Shown here piece by piece: positions 15,016 through 23,057 of a stretch of DNA of 31,371 bases. The notes beneath the pieces were generated by a model that was given only the letters and a program-made list of their open reading frames with translations, did not search any database and was not told the origin of the DNA. The stretch is from a virus, in IMG/VR virus record IMGVR_UViG_3300034198_021866, positions 1-31,371 of that record. One strand, 5' to 3'. Position 1 is the stretch's first letter, and the number at the start of each line of letters is the position of its first letter. A program made the translations under genes and the position numbers.

Positions 15016-17895
15016 ATGAATTTACAAGGAAAGGAAATTAAACCTGAAATTTCCAAACAAATAGATATAAGACAAAAAATATATGGTTCTATTAATAGAA
15101 CTAATAAACAATTAGTATATCTAAATTCTAGAACATCTTTTGTTAGGGTCGTATCATCAGTTGATATTGATCCTTCAAAATTCAAAACTCAAAGTAAAGA
15201 ATTAAATGATGTTATTAAAGAATATTCATCTAGTGAATTAGCTAAAAATTTTATTTTATTTAATGGTGTTAGTACTATAAATAATACTTCTAAATCAGGA
15301 ATTGCTCGAGATAAATCTATTTTAAACTCTAGAGTATATGGATTTGGAGGCCTTGAATTTGGTTTAACCCCGATGCCAGGTATTGAATCTTTTAGTTTAA
15401 ATTCACCTACTATGGATTCAGTTAAAACTTCTACTATAACTATAAAAGCTTGGAATAGAGTTCAATTTGAAATAATAGATTTATTATACCTAAGATTAGG
15501 CTACTCAGTTTTAGTAGAATGGGGAAATGTTATTTATTTTGATAATAATAATAAATTTCAATCTCAACCTCAATTTTCATTACAAAAAGATTTCCTAAAT
15601 AATTCAGTTTCATATGAAGAATTACTTAAAAAAATGGAAAAGTATAGACTTGAAAGTGGAGGTAATTATGATGCTTTTTTAGGAAAAGTTAGCAATTTTT
15701 CATGGAATTTTGATGATGCTGGAGCTTATAATATTACTTTAACTTTAATAAGTTTGGGTGATATAACAGAGTCTTTTAAAGTAAATACTCCTAGTTCAAT
15801 TGTTATAAGTGATGAAAAAAAGGAAACTCAAAATAATACTTCTCAACCAGGTGAAGATATTGAAGAGTCTATATCAGTAGAATCCGAAAAGAATAAACAT
15901 CAATTTGGGATGTTATTTTATAAATTTAAAAGAGCAACTCTAAACCAACAACCTTCATCAGCTAATGGGTGTGTAGTTTTTGGTGATATCCGAAATAACC
16001 AAACTCAAGAAAGTTTATTAAATACTAATGATATCTTAAGTAAAAAAAATTTTTTAATACAAGTTTATGATGGAAATCCTGAACCTCAATATTATATAAG
16101 ATTAGGAGCTTTATTAGCTTATATACAAAATGTAATATTTCCTCAATATGTAAAAAATGAAAGTAAGAAACCTATAATTAATATTGATTATAATGATGGT
16201 GATAATTTTATGTATACTATCCCTAATCAAATTAGTGCTGATCCTCGAATTTGTTTAGTAAAACAAGAAATTCCAACTACAAGTGGAGGTGCTTATTCTT
16301 ATATTAGGGAAGCTGAAGATTTCTCAGTTGAAATAGGAGGGGTTAGAGTAGGAAAAATAATGAATATTTATGTAAATTGTCTTTTTGTTTTACAAGTTAT
16401 AAATAGTAATATAGGCCCTGATTTAAAATGTACTTTAGATATATTCTTGAGAGAAATATTAAATGGTATTAATAATGCTCTTGGTAATATAAATGGTTTA
16501 CAAATTTTTATTGAAGAAGTATCTAATACTTTAAAAATTATAGACACTTCTCAAATCCCTGATAAAAATAAATTATTTAACGCTTTAGGTTTAGCTAATC
16601 CTACTCCTACTGTAATAGATATGTATGGTTATTATAATAGAGAAGGTACTATAACTTCAACATTTGTAAAAAACTTTTCATTCCAAACTGAAATTACTCC
16701 AGATTTAGCTATGAGTATTTTAATAGGCTCTTCACAATCAGGATTTGTTAAAGGTTCGGATTCTACATCATTATCAAATCTTAATACAGGCCTAATTGAT
16801 AGAATTAAACCTGATATAAAAGATACAGATTCTACTTCTACAATTTCATCTCCTGATCTTTCTCAAGAAGCCTTAAAAGAAATTGAGAATAAATATGGAG
16901 AGAAAGTTAAACAATATAAGGCTTATATTCTAGAAATAGGCTCAAAATTAAATCAAACTAAACCTAAATGGAATCCTGATAATATTGATGTTTATACTAG
17001 TTTGCAATCTGATTTTTTTGAATACTTAAATGCTGTAGATGCTATAAAAAATAAAAAAGGATCTAATAGTTTAAAATACATTCCAATTAGTTTTAATCTA
17101 ACTTTAGATGGTATATCAGGATTATCTGCTCGTGAAATTATACGAATAGATACATCTTTCTTACCTTCTAACTACCCAGAAATTATGGATTTTTATATAG
17201 AAAGTATAACTCATAATGTTTCTAATGAATGGACTGTAGAATTAAAAACTATAATGGTTATTAAAGACCCTTCAAAAAATCCTGGAGTAGGATATGGAAC
17301 TTCTAATAATACTATATCTAATAGAGCTTCTAGTAGGGGTAATAGTCAGGTTTCTAATAATGCTTGTTTAGCTAATGATATTAGATTGTCTCCTAATTAC
17401 AAATTATCACAACTTTCATGTAATGCTTCTGTAGCTAAATATAATTTACCAAATGATATAAAGACAGGCCATAGTAGAGGTTCATTTACTCGAAATCAAA
17501 TTATAGATAATCTAAGAAATTTAGCTCTTAATATTTTAGAACCTATAAAAAGTAAATATCCTACAGTAGTAGTTACTAATGCTTATAGAAATAAAGGGAG
17601 TAATAGTCAACATGAAATAGGAGAAGCTGCAGATATTCAATTCACTGATATAGTAGGAACTATAAAAGAACAAAATAAAAAAATATTATTACGAGCCCAA
17701 GATATAAAATCTATTTTAGATAATACAAATGGGTATGATCAATTTTTATTAGAATATAAAACAGATAGAGGAAATAGACCTTGGATTCATATTTCATATA
17801 GAGGAGATGGTAAAAATCGAAAAGATTTTAATACATTTCTAAATGATAAAATAGCTATAAATGGTTCTAAAAACTTATATAATCCCTTAGCTTAA
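15016..17895 (+). CDS. baseplate hub protein with C-terminal M15-type peptidase
   Basis: 959 residues. The N-terminal 700 look like a hub of the gp27 kind: SPTMDSVKTSTITIKAWNRV, then LLYLRLGYSVLVEWGNVIYF at about residues 156-176, and repeated beta-rich segments. A Ser/Asn linker (about 755-785) leads to a peptidase domain (about 790-945) of the M15 DD-/LD-peptidase type. Zinc ligands appear as H866 and D873 in SQHEIGEAADIQF and H925 in PWIHISY, with TNAYRNKGSNSQHEIG matching the family pattern. The domain would cut peptidoglycan peptides when the tail penetrates the host wall. T4 instead carries a lysozyme in gp5, so this is a different local wall-cutting solution. It lies three bases before the next ATG. 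Confidence 0.75.
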   Translation: MNLQGKEIKPEISKQIDIRQKIYGSINRTNKQLVYLNSRTSFVRVVSSVDIDPSKFKTQSKELNDVIKEYSSSELAKNFILFNGVSTINNTSKSGIARDKSILNSRVYGFGGLEFGLTPMPGIESFSLNSPTMDSVKTSTITIKAWNRVQFEIIDLLYLRLGYSVLVEWGNVIYFDNNNKFQSQPQFSLQKDFLNNSVSYEELLKKMEKYRLESGGNYDAFLGKVSNFSWNFDDAGAYNITLTLISLGDITESFKVNTPSSIVISDEKKETQNNTSQPGEDIEESISVESEKNKHQFGMLFYKFKRATLNQQPSSANGCVVFGDIRNNQTQESLLNTNDILSKKNFLIQVYDGNPEPQYYIRLGALLAYIQNVIFPQYVKNESKKPIINIDYNDGDNFMYTIPNQISADPRICLVKQEIPTTSGGAYSYIREAEDFSVEIGGVRVGKIMNIYVNCLFVLQVINSNIGPDLKCTLDIFLREILNGINNALGNINGLQIFIEEVSNTLKIIDTSQIPDKNKLFNALGLANPTPTVIDMYGYYNREGTITSTFVKNFSFQTEITPDLAMSILIGSSQSGFVKGSDSTSLSNLNTGLIDRIKPDIKDTDSTSTISSPDLSQEALKEIENKYGEKVKQYKAYILEIGSKLNQTKPKWNPDNIDVYTSLQSDFFEYLNAVDAIKNKKGSNSLKYIPISFNLTLDGISGLSAREIIRIDTSFLPSNYPEIMDFYIESITHNVSNEWTVELKTIMVIKDPSKNPGVGYGTSNNTISNRASSRGNSQVSNNACLANDIRLSPNYKLSQLSCNASVAKYNLPNDIKTGHSRGSFTRNQIIDNLRNLALNILEPIKSKYPTVVVTNAYRNKGSNSQHEIGEAADIQFTDIVGTIKEQNKKILLRAQDIKSILDNTNGYDQFLLEYKTDRGNRPWIHISYRGDGKNRKDFNTFLNDKIAINGSKNLYNPLA

Positions 17896-17897
17896 TT

Positions 17898-18488
17898 ATG
17901 CCTTATTATCCTAAATCACAAATAAAAACTAACTTATATAGTAATAACGAATTTGCTCTTATAACTAATAACCAGTTATATAAAGGATTTTACTGGAAGA
18001 ATTCCTCAGGTAAGTTTTTCACAGGGAAAACCCCTCAGGATACTCCTAATATAGAGTTAATTCCTATATCTGATAATTTTACTCAAACTGATGATATAGA
18101 ATTATCTCCATCTCTTGACACTCAACAATATAATGAGTCTTTAGGAAATAATTTACAATTTCAAGGTAATATTCCTCAATATAGTCCTAATTTACCTACT
18201 AATCAGGATTACCAAATAGGGGAATTTAGAAGATATTTTTGCAAAAAAACTAATGAATTAATATACATAGAAATTGATGAAAATACATATAATTTACTGA
18301 TTTCTAAGGACCCATCAATATTATGGACATTATATACTCCATTTAATTTACCATGGTCTTTAACGGGAGAAAAACAACAAGTAGCTATTACTAATCGTGA
18401 TATGGTATTATTAACTCAATTTAGATTAAAATTAGTAGGATTTGAAACTTATTTAAAAAAAGATTATCTTAAATATTATAAAGTTTAG
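17898..18488 (+). CDS. unknown protein, probably baseplate or virion
   Basis: 196 residues, mixed strand and loop, with a polar Gln/Asn/Pro-rich middle (about 75-110). The C-terminal third, LWTLYTPFNLPWSLTGEKQQ and RLKLVGFETYLKKDYLKYYK, resembles uncharacterised proteins found in the same place in marine T4-like phages. It follows the hub gene by two bases and ends the structural run, so it is translated with the baseplate genes. No enzymatic motif, membrane segment or cysteine-rich site is visible beyond a single Cys. Confidence 0.55.
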   Translation: MPYYPKSQIKTNLYSNNEFALITNNQLYKGFYWKNSSGKFFTGKTPQDTPNIELIPISDNFTQTDDIELSPSLDTQQYNESLGNNLQFQGNIPQYSPNLPTNQDYQIGEFRRYFCKKTNELIYIEIDENTYNLLISKDPSILWTLYTPFNLPWSLTGEKQQVAITNRDMVLLTQFRLKLVGFETYLKKDYLKYYKV

Positions 18489-18509
18489 TAACTCTAAATT
18501 TCTTTCATA

Positions 18510-18517
18510 TATTTATA
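18510..18517 (+). promoter_or_regulatory. late-like promoter of cassette copy A
   Basis: TATTTATA followed by CATAAACGAAAAACAA and the ATG at 18534. The same leader, differing at one base, precedes the paralogue at 29936. Confidence 0.55.
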
Positions 18518-18533
18518 CATAAACGAAAAACAA

Positions 18534-18896
18534 ATGAAACAATCAGAATTAAGACAAATAATTCGAGAAGAAATTGAAAAAGAACTATCTTCAAATTCAA
18601 AAGGAATGAAAGTTGAAGATTTAAAACTTTACAATAAATATAAATATATAAATTATCAAGATGGAGAATTTATATATATCGGAATTGATAATTATGATTA
18701 TTATTGTTTTTTACATAAAAAGGAAAAATATAATACAACCTCTTTAACATTGAAAAATTATGATATTAATCTTGATAAAATTGTTAAAGATTTAAATCTT
18801 GAAACATTTATTAATTATAATGGTAAATATATTAAAGGGTATGAATTGTATATTTATACAAAAGAAGACGTTGAACAATATTTAAAACCTCTCTAA
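18534..18896 (+). CDS. 120-residue accessory protein, paralogue of the gene at 29936
   Basis: Starts MKQSELRQIIREEIEKELSS, a charged helical leader, followed by a conserved GMKVEDLKLYNKYK segment and a strand-rich domain with EFIYIGIDN and NTTSLTLKNY. The end LNLETFINYNGKYIKGYE is nearly identical to the paralogue. The leader is shared with the genes at 29936 and 30928. I infer it could be a capsid-targeting leader, because the T4 prohead protease cuts after (L/I)xE and IREE fits, but no direct evidence exists. The function of the body is unknown. It is its own transcription unit, with promoter and terminator both duplicated in copy B. Confidence 0.65.
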   Translation: MKQSELRQIIREEIEKELSSNSKGMKVEDLKLYNKYKYINYQDGEFIYIGIDNYDYYCFLHKKEKYNTTSLTLKNYDINLDKIVKDLNLETFINYNGKYIKGYELYIYTKEDVEQYLKPL

Positions 18897-18916
18897 ACAA
18901 AACCTAAATCTCAAGA

Positions 18917-18946
18917 AGAGCTTGGAAATCCCAAGCTCTTTTTTTA
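18917..18946 (+). terminator. terminator of cassette copy A
   Basis: 9-bp stem AGAGCTTGG/CCAAGCTCT (18917-18925 with 18931-18939), loop AAATC, then T 18939-18945. The same hairpin ends copy B at 30319-30347. Confidence 0.9.
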
Positions 18947-18957
18947 TCTTAAATTAT

Positions 18958-20217
18958 ATGTTTTGGCTAATAGAGAATAAAAATCAATTAACTCAATTTG
19001 AGTTGAGGAATATAGATAAAGCCTTTATTGAAATCATTCCTTTATCTCCTATTTTACATCCTCAACAAAATGATATTTCATGTATTTATATAAAACCTTT
19101 GTATGATTATAAAGGATATATTATACCCTTAAATCATACTGAGGTAGAAGAAAATTTTGATATTGAAGAAATTTTTAATTTAATTAAAAAAATCAAATTA
19201 ATTTATTGTAGAGATAAAAAAGAGTTTATACATTATTTACCTCTAATACAAACTGTAGATATAACATTTGATATAAATTATAAACCTCAATATACTAACG
19301 CTCATAATTATTTTTATAACAAATATCCAAATTCTGATAATATTAATTCATTAATTCCTATCACTAAACATTATGAGTTTTGTGAAGGGATTTATGAAGA
19401 TCTTGAATACCAACTTGATAAACCTGTTAATACTTTCTACAACCATACAGCTTCATGGGTATTTAAAATTTTAGAATCATCTGGTCTTAAAGTTAATTTA
19501 GATCTAATAAATAAATATTTTAATAAATCTTATGATTCTGATATAATTTACACAAGATATAACTTAAAAACTACAACCACTAGACCATCTAATGCTTTTG
19601 ATGGTATAAATTACGCCGCTTTAGATAAAGAAAATGGTTGCCGAGCTTCTATTATACCTCGAAATGATTTATTAGTTGAAATTGATATATCATCTTACCA
19701 TCCTACTTTAATTTCTCAATTAATTAATTATAACTCAGAAGAATCTATATATGAGACTGTATCTAAAGAATTTAATATTACTTTAGATGAAGCCAAAGAA
19801 GTAACCTTTCAACAAATATATGGAGGTATTAGAAATAATTATAAACATTTAGAATTTTTTAATAAAACTCAAATTTTAATAGATAATATCTTCGAAGAGT
19901 TCAATAACTCAGGTAAAGTTATTACACCTATATCAAGTTATTGTTTTGAAAAATCTAAATTCCCTGATATAACTCCCCAAAAATTATTTAATTATTACCT
20001 ACAGAATTTAGAGACATCTAATAATGTATTACTATTGGAGAAAATATTTAAAATATTAAAAGGTAAAAATACTAAATTAATACTTTATACTTATGATTCA
20101 TTTTTATTTGATTTTGATAAAAATGAAAAAGATATTCTAATAAATTTAGATAATATTTTTATGGAAAAAAATTTAAATATTAAAGTAAAATACGGAAAAA
20201 ATTATAATTTTAAATAA
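18958..20217 (+). CDS. compact family-A DNA polymerase-like protein
   Basis: 419 residues from ATG 18958. An upstream in-frame start at 18922 would lie inside the terminator. The C-terminal half shows the family-A order: TTTTRPSNAFDGINYAAL (R209; compare TGRLSS...NLQNIP), motif A LLVEIDISSYHPTLIS (D243), motif B EAKEVTFQQIYGG (K280, F284, Y288, G289) and motif C LYTYDSFLFD (D380). The motif A glutamate of Pol I (SQIELR), which helps reject rNTPs, is H248 here, and motif C has DS instead of DE. The N-terminal part keeps a degenerate 3'-5' exonuclease look (FIEIIPLSP, then KGYIIPLNH) without its full set of acidic residues. A role in repair or gap filling is possible; whether it is active is unknown. 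The SSYHP string also recalls family-B motif A (SLYPS), but motif B favours family A. Confidence 0.6.
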   Translation: MFWLIENKNQLTQFELRNIDKAFIEIIPLSPILHPQQNDISCIYIKPLYDYKGYIIPLNHTEVEENFDIEEIFNLIKKIKLIYCRDKKEFIHYLPLIQTVDITFDINYKPQYTNAHNYFYNKYPNSDNINSLIPITKHYEFCEGIYEDLEYQLDKPVNTFYNHTASWVFKILESSGLKVNLDLINKYFNKSYDSDIIYTRYNLKTTTTRPSNAFDGINYAALDKENGCRASIIPRNDLLVEIDISSYHPTLISQLINYNSEESIYETVSKEFNITLDEAKEVTFQQIYGGIRNNYKHLEFFNKTQILIDNIFEEFNNSGKVITPISSYCFEKSKFPDITPQKLFNYYLQNLETSNNVLLLEKIFKILKGKNTKLILYTYDSFLFDFDKNEKDILINLDNIFMEKNLNIKVKYGKNYNFK

Positions 20218-20230
20218 AAATTATTATATG

Positions 20231-20255
20231 TATAAGGGATTATAATTTCCTTATA
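20231..20255 (+). promoter_or_regulatory. hairpin directly before a start codon
   Basis: TATAAGGGA (20231-20239) can pair with TTCCTTATA (20247-20255; one G-T pair), loop of about seven bases, one base before ATG 20257. No T run follows, so it is more likely to affect translation or mRNA stability than termination. Confidence 0.35.
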
Positions 20256-20256
20256 T

Positions 20257-20646
20257 ATGTTAAATAATAAATTATTCTGTACTTTTTCTGTTCAAGATAA
20301 TGTACTTCCTACTATAGAGTATATAATACAATACTATAATATTCTTTATAAAAAAATTTTTATTTTTGAATTAAAGGATAGTATTGAATTTGCTATTACT
20401 TATAATATTGAGGAATCTAATTTAGATTATATACCTCAAAATACTATTCTTATTCATAGAAAAAAAGAATCAAATACATTATATACAATAAACGCCTTAA
20501 ATGAATTAATTAAAAGGTTGAATCAAGGAGTAGTAGATGTAAATTATAAAATTAATTGGTCTCATTATAAGAATACTTTAATGTTAACTAATCAAAATGA
20601 TTTAAGAATACTTAAGACCAATCTTTATAAGATTATTGAATTGTAA
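20257..20646 (+). CDS. conserved-looking phage protein of unknown function
   Basis: 129 residues. It begins MLNNKLFCTFSVQDNVLPTI and has the central string HRKKESNTLYTINALNELIK (about residues 69-88), which I associate with an uncharacterised small protein found in many T4-like marine phages. Alternating strand and helix suggests a compact alpha/beta domain. No catalytic motif is evident. It follows the polymerase-like gene with a hairpin in between, and its end overlaps the promoter region of the next gene. Confidence 0.6.
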   Translation: MLNNKLFCTFSVQDNVLPTIEYIIQYYNILYKKIFIFELKDSIEFAITYNIEESNLDYIPQNTILIHRKKESNTLYTINALNELIKRLNQGVVDVNYKINWSHYKNTLMLTNQNDLRILKTNLYKIIEL

Positions 20647-20648
20647 CA

Positions 20649-20656
20649 TATTTATA
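20649..20656 (+). promoter_or_regulatory. late-like promoter element
   Basis: TATTTATA, 9 bases before ATG 20666, immediately after the preceding stop codon. Confidence 0.5.
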
Positions 20657-20665
20657 ACATATATC

Positions 20666-21166
20666 ATGTCTAAAGTAATATTTCTAAGTTGTACTAAATC
20701 AAAATTAAATAAACCATCACCAGCAAAGGATCTATATTCAGCTTCTCCAATGTTCCAAAAAACTTTAGAGTATGGTAAAAGTTTAAAACCAGATAAAATG
20801 TTTATCCTATCAGCTAAACATCATTTAGTTCCTATGGATAAAGTTTTGGCTCCATATGATTTAACTTTAAAAGACATGAAATCTGATGAAAAAGAAAAAT
20901 GGGGTGAAACCGTATTATCACAGATTAAAAAAGTAGGCTTGAATCCAGAAAAAGATAATTTTATATTCTTAACAGGGAGTGAATACATGAAGCCTTTAAC
21001 TAAATCTTTAAAAAATACAGAAAACCCCCTTAATAATAAAAAATTTGGTGAACGTTTAAAATGGCTTAATAGTAAAATAGAAGCAAAAATTAACGAATTA
21101 AAAATTAATATTAAAAATCTTATAAATGAAACAATTAGAAAATATTACCCAAAAACAATTAAATGA
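20666..21166 (+). CDS. DUF6884-like protein
   Basis: 166 residues from ATG 20666; an ATG at 20636 lies before the promoter and inside the preceding gene, so it is rejected. The pattern VIFLSCTKSKLNKPSPAKDL, then LYSASPMFQKTLEYG, MFILSAKHHLVPMDKVLAPY and DLTLKDM is that of the DUF6884 family (SC.K.K, A.DLY.S..F, ILSA..GL, PYD.tL), widespread in phages and plasmids. Its biochemical role is not established; Ser/Cys and His residues in SC and AKHH could form an active site (inference). The last 30 residues are an extra Lys/Asn-rich helix (INELKINIKNLINETIRK) not typical of the domain. The end overlaps the next gene by 41 bases. Confidence 0.65.
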   Translation: MSKVIFLSCTKSKLNKPSPAKDLYSASPMFQKTLEYGKSLKPDKMFILSAKHHLVPMDKVLAPYDLTLKDMKSDEKEKWGETVLSQIKKVGLNPEKDNFIFLTGSEYMKPLTKSLKNTENPLNNKKFGERLKWLNSKIEAKINELKINIKNLINETIRKYYPKTIK

Positions 21167-21377
21167 ATTTATTCATTTATTTTTAAATGACATTGATGAT
21201 TATTCAGATGATGTCCGTTATAATATGTTATGTGAGGCTACTCTTAACAAATTTAAAGTTTTAATCACTGAAAGTGATAATAATATACATTCTAGACTTT
21301 TAACTGAATCCAAAAAAGATACTGAACAAGGGGATGTTTTTAAGGATTTTCTTTTTTATATAGATAGTTTGGCTTAG
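21126..21377 (+). CDS. small helical protein, unknown
   Basis: 83 residues, acidic and helical, starting MKQLENITQKQLNEFIHLFL and ending KDFLFYIDSLA. It overlaps the 3' end of the DUF6884-like gene by 41 bases in another frame. The overlap is long enough that the true start might be later, but no good internal start exists before residue 36. No family recognised. Confidence 0.45.
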   Translation: MKQLENITQKQLNEFIHLFLNDIDDYSDDVRYNMLCEATLNKFKVLITESDNNIHSRLLTESKKDTEQGDVFKDFLFYIDSLA

Positions 21378-21418
21378 TCACATTTTATTATTATCTTTAG
21401 ATTATAAAGAAAATAAAA

Positions 21419-21673
21419 ATGGGACAAAAGTTGTACGAAGAAAAAACAATTACCTCTAATGGTTCTTTAATGCATCTTATTAAAATTGATAGTCAATGGA
21501 AACTTCATAACTGGTCAGGACCAGCTGTAGAACCTATTGATGAAAATTCTAAAACTAAAAAATCATACCATTTATATGGTAATGAACTTTCATTGAAAGA
21601 ATGGAAAGCTGCATTAAAAAATAGAGAAGGTTTACCATGGTATAAATCAGGCTCAACTAAATCAAGAAGTTAA
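21419..21673 (+). CDS. small protein of unknown function with HxxxGPAVE-like repeat
   Basis: 84 residues. WKLHNWSGPAVEPIDENS followed by SYHLYGNELSLKEWKAAL resembles one unit of the HREDGPA...YYLNGKEYSLEEW repeat seen in many phage and giant-virus proteins; here a single unit is present. Function unknown. It lies three bases before the P-loop kinase gene, so it may be cotranscribed with the DNA metabolism block. Confidence 0.55.
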   Translation: MGQKLYEEKTITSNGSLMHLIKIDSQWKLHNWSGPAVEPIDENSKTKKSYHLYGNELSLKEWKAALKNREGLPWYKSGSTKSRS

Positions 21674-21676
21674 AAT

Positions 21677-22195
21677 ATGCGTATAGGATTAACCGGAACA
21701 GTTTCAGTAGGTAAAACTACACTTGTAAAAGCATTACAAGAACTCCCAGAATTTGAAAATTATAATTTTTTTACAGAACGTAGTAGGTATTTAAGAGATT
21801 TAGGTATTCCTTTGAATACTGATTCTACAGTTAAAGGGCAATTAATTTTTGCTGCTGAAAGATCTACAGAGTTGATGAATCCTGATATACTAACAGATCG
21901 TAGTATTTGGGATGTATGTGCCTTTACTTTATCATCTAAAACAATTCCTTTTGATGATAGGGTACAATTAGTTAAATCATTTATGTTATTAAAAGATGAA
22001 TATGATATTATATTTTATATAGATCCTGAAGGAACAATTATTGAAAATAATGGAGTCCGAGAAACTGACAGTGAATATAGGGATAAAATAGATTGGGTTA
22101 TCCAAGAATTATTATTAGAATATCCCCCTAAAAAGTTAGTAAAATTGAAAGGCTCAACAGAAGAAAGAATTCAACAAATTAAACAAATTTTATAA
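21677..22195 (+). CDS. P-loop nucleotide/nucleoside kinase-like protein (AAA_28/NadR type)
   Basis: 172 residues. Walker A GLTGTVSVGKTTL is at residues 4-16. FFTERSRYLRDLGIPLNTDS and LTDRSIWDVCAFTL give the DR(S) base/phosphate-contact motif of the NadR/AAA_28 kinases, and VRETDSEYRDKIDW is the lid-like region. Such proteins phosphorylate small nucleosides or nucleotides. Next to gp32, uvsX and nrd genes, a dNTP supply role is likely but the substrate cannot be read from the sequence. It is not an obvious homologue of T4 gp1 dNMP kinase. It ends three bases before gp32. Confidence 0.7.
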   Translation: MRIGLTGTVSVGKTTLVKALQELPEFENYNFFTERSRYLRDLGIPLNTDSTVKGQLIFAAERSTELMNPDILTDRSIWDVCAFTLSSKTIPFDDRVQLVKSFMLLKDEYDIIFYIDPEGTIIENNGVRETDSEYRDKIDWVIQELLLEYPPKKLVKLKGSTEERIQQIKQIL

Positions 22196-22198
22196 ATT

Positions 22199-23044
22199 AT
22201 GGATTTAAACTCAATTAAAAACAAATTGAATACCCTACAGACTGCGGGGCAGAAAAAAGAAAAAGTAGATTTTTCTAAGTATTTATGGAAACCTAAAAGT
22301 GAAGGTAAATTCCAAATTCGTTTTGTACCATCAAAACATGACTCATCTAACCCATTCAAAGAAATTTTTGTACATTATGGATTTTCTAAATTTCCAGTGT
22401 ATGCTCTTTCAAATTGGGGTGAAAAAGATCCTATTATCGAGTTTGCTAAACAATTAAGACAAACTTCAGATAAAGAAAATTGGAGAATTGCTAAAAAATT
22501 AGATCCTAAATTGAGAGTATTTGCTCCTGTAATTGTTAGGGGTGAGGAAAGTAAAGGGGTTCGTTTATGGGAATTTGGTAAAGAAATTTATCTACAGTTA
22601 TTAGGTATTGCTGATGATGAAGATTATGGTGATTATACTGATATAAATGAAGGTAGAGATTTTACTGTAGAAGCTGTTAAAGGTGATGTTGGTGGTAGAG
22701 AAGGTTTAAAATGTTCTATTCGTATTAAACCTAAGACAACTCCATTAAGTAATGATGCTTCTGAAATTGAAAAATGGTTAAATGATCAACCTGATATTTT
22801 AGAAATGCAAAAAACCTATAAACAGAGTTTTGAAAAAATTAAAGAATTACTTCAAAATTGGCTAGAGCCAAATGCTGAAGAAAATACTGAAGAAGTTGTT
22901 GAAGAAAATGATGAACCTGAAACTCCTACTAAACCTTATGCTCTAAATACTAGTTCTTCTAAAGTTAAGAAATCTAAATTAGATAAATTTGATGAGGTTT
23001 TTGAAGACGACACTCAGGATCTACCTTGGGAAAACGAAAATTAA
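22199..23044 (+). CDS. gp32: single-stranded DNA-binding protein, T4 gp32-like
   Basis: 281 residues (T4 gp32 is 301). It coats ssDNA in replication and recombination. The start DLNSIKNKLNTLQ corresponds to the N-terminal cooperativity region. The core KYLWKPKSEGKFQIRFVPSK and a DPKLRVFAPVIVRG segment with LWEFGKEIYLQLLGIADDED are characteristic of gp32. The C-terminal tail is acidic (EENTEEVVEENDEPE, and DEVFEDDTQDLPWENEN), as needed for partner binding. The region that carries the zinc-binding His/Cys cluster in T4 (around residues 64-90) reads HYGFSKFPVYALSNWGEKDP here and has no cysteines, so the zinc site appears lost. It sits 13 bases before uvsX. Confidence 0.9.
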   Translation: MDLNSIKNKLNTLQTAGQKKEKVDFSKYLWKPKSEGKFQIRFVPSKHDSSNPFKEIFVHYGFSKFPVYALSNWGEKDPIIEFAKQLRQTSDKENWRIAKKLDPKLRVFAPVIVRGEESKGVRLWEFGKEIYLQLLGIADDEDYGDYTDINEGRDFTVEAVKGDVGGREGLKCSIRIKPKTTPLSNDASEIEKWLNDQPDILEMQKTYKQSFEKIKELLQNWLEPNAEENTEEVVEENDEPETPTKPYALNTSSSKVKKSKLDKFDEVFEDDTQDLPWENEN

Positions 23045-23045
23045 T

Positions 23046-23053
23046 TATAAATA
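23046..23053 (+). promoter_or_regulatory. TATAAATA before uvsX
   Basis: Exact TATAAATA, four bases before ATG 23058, in the 13-base gap after the gp32 stop. If used, the transcript would be leaderless; it may be coincidental in AT-rich DNA. Confidence 0.35.
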
Positions 23054-23057
23054 AGTT

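Larger units (their letters stand above)
18510..18946 (+). repeat. cassette copy A: promoter, small gene and terminator
   Basis: This stretch matches 29912-30347 in order and length: the same TATTTATA promoter and 16-base leader with one base changed, a homologous 120-residue gene and a virtually identical terminator. The ends are conserved most; the middle of the gene has diverged. Confidence 0.8.

Noticed and set aside
18922-18957. Upstream start for the polymerase-like gene
   Set aside because: It lies inside the terminator hairpin of cassette A; ATG 18958 is the first start after it.
20636-20665. ATG 20636 as start of the DUF6884-like protein
   Set aside because: It lies within the preceding gene and before the promoter element; the domain starts at MSKVIFLSC (20666).
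22171-22359. Minus-strand open frame over the gp32 start
   Set aside because: Antisense shadow of conserved gp32 sequence.
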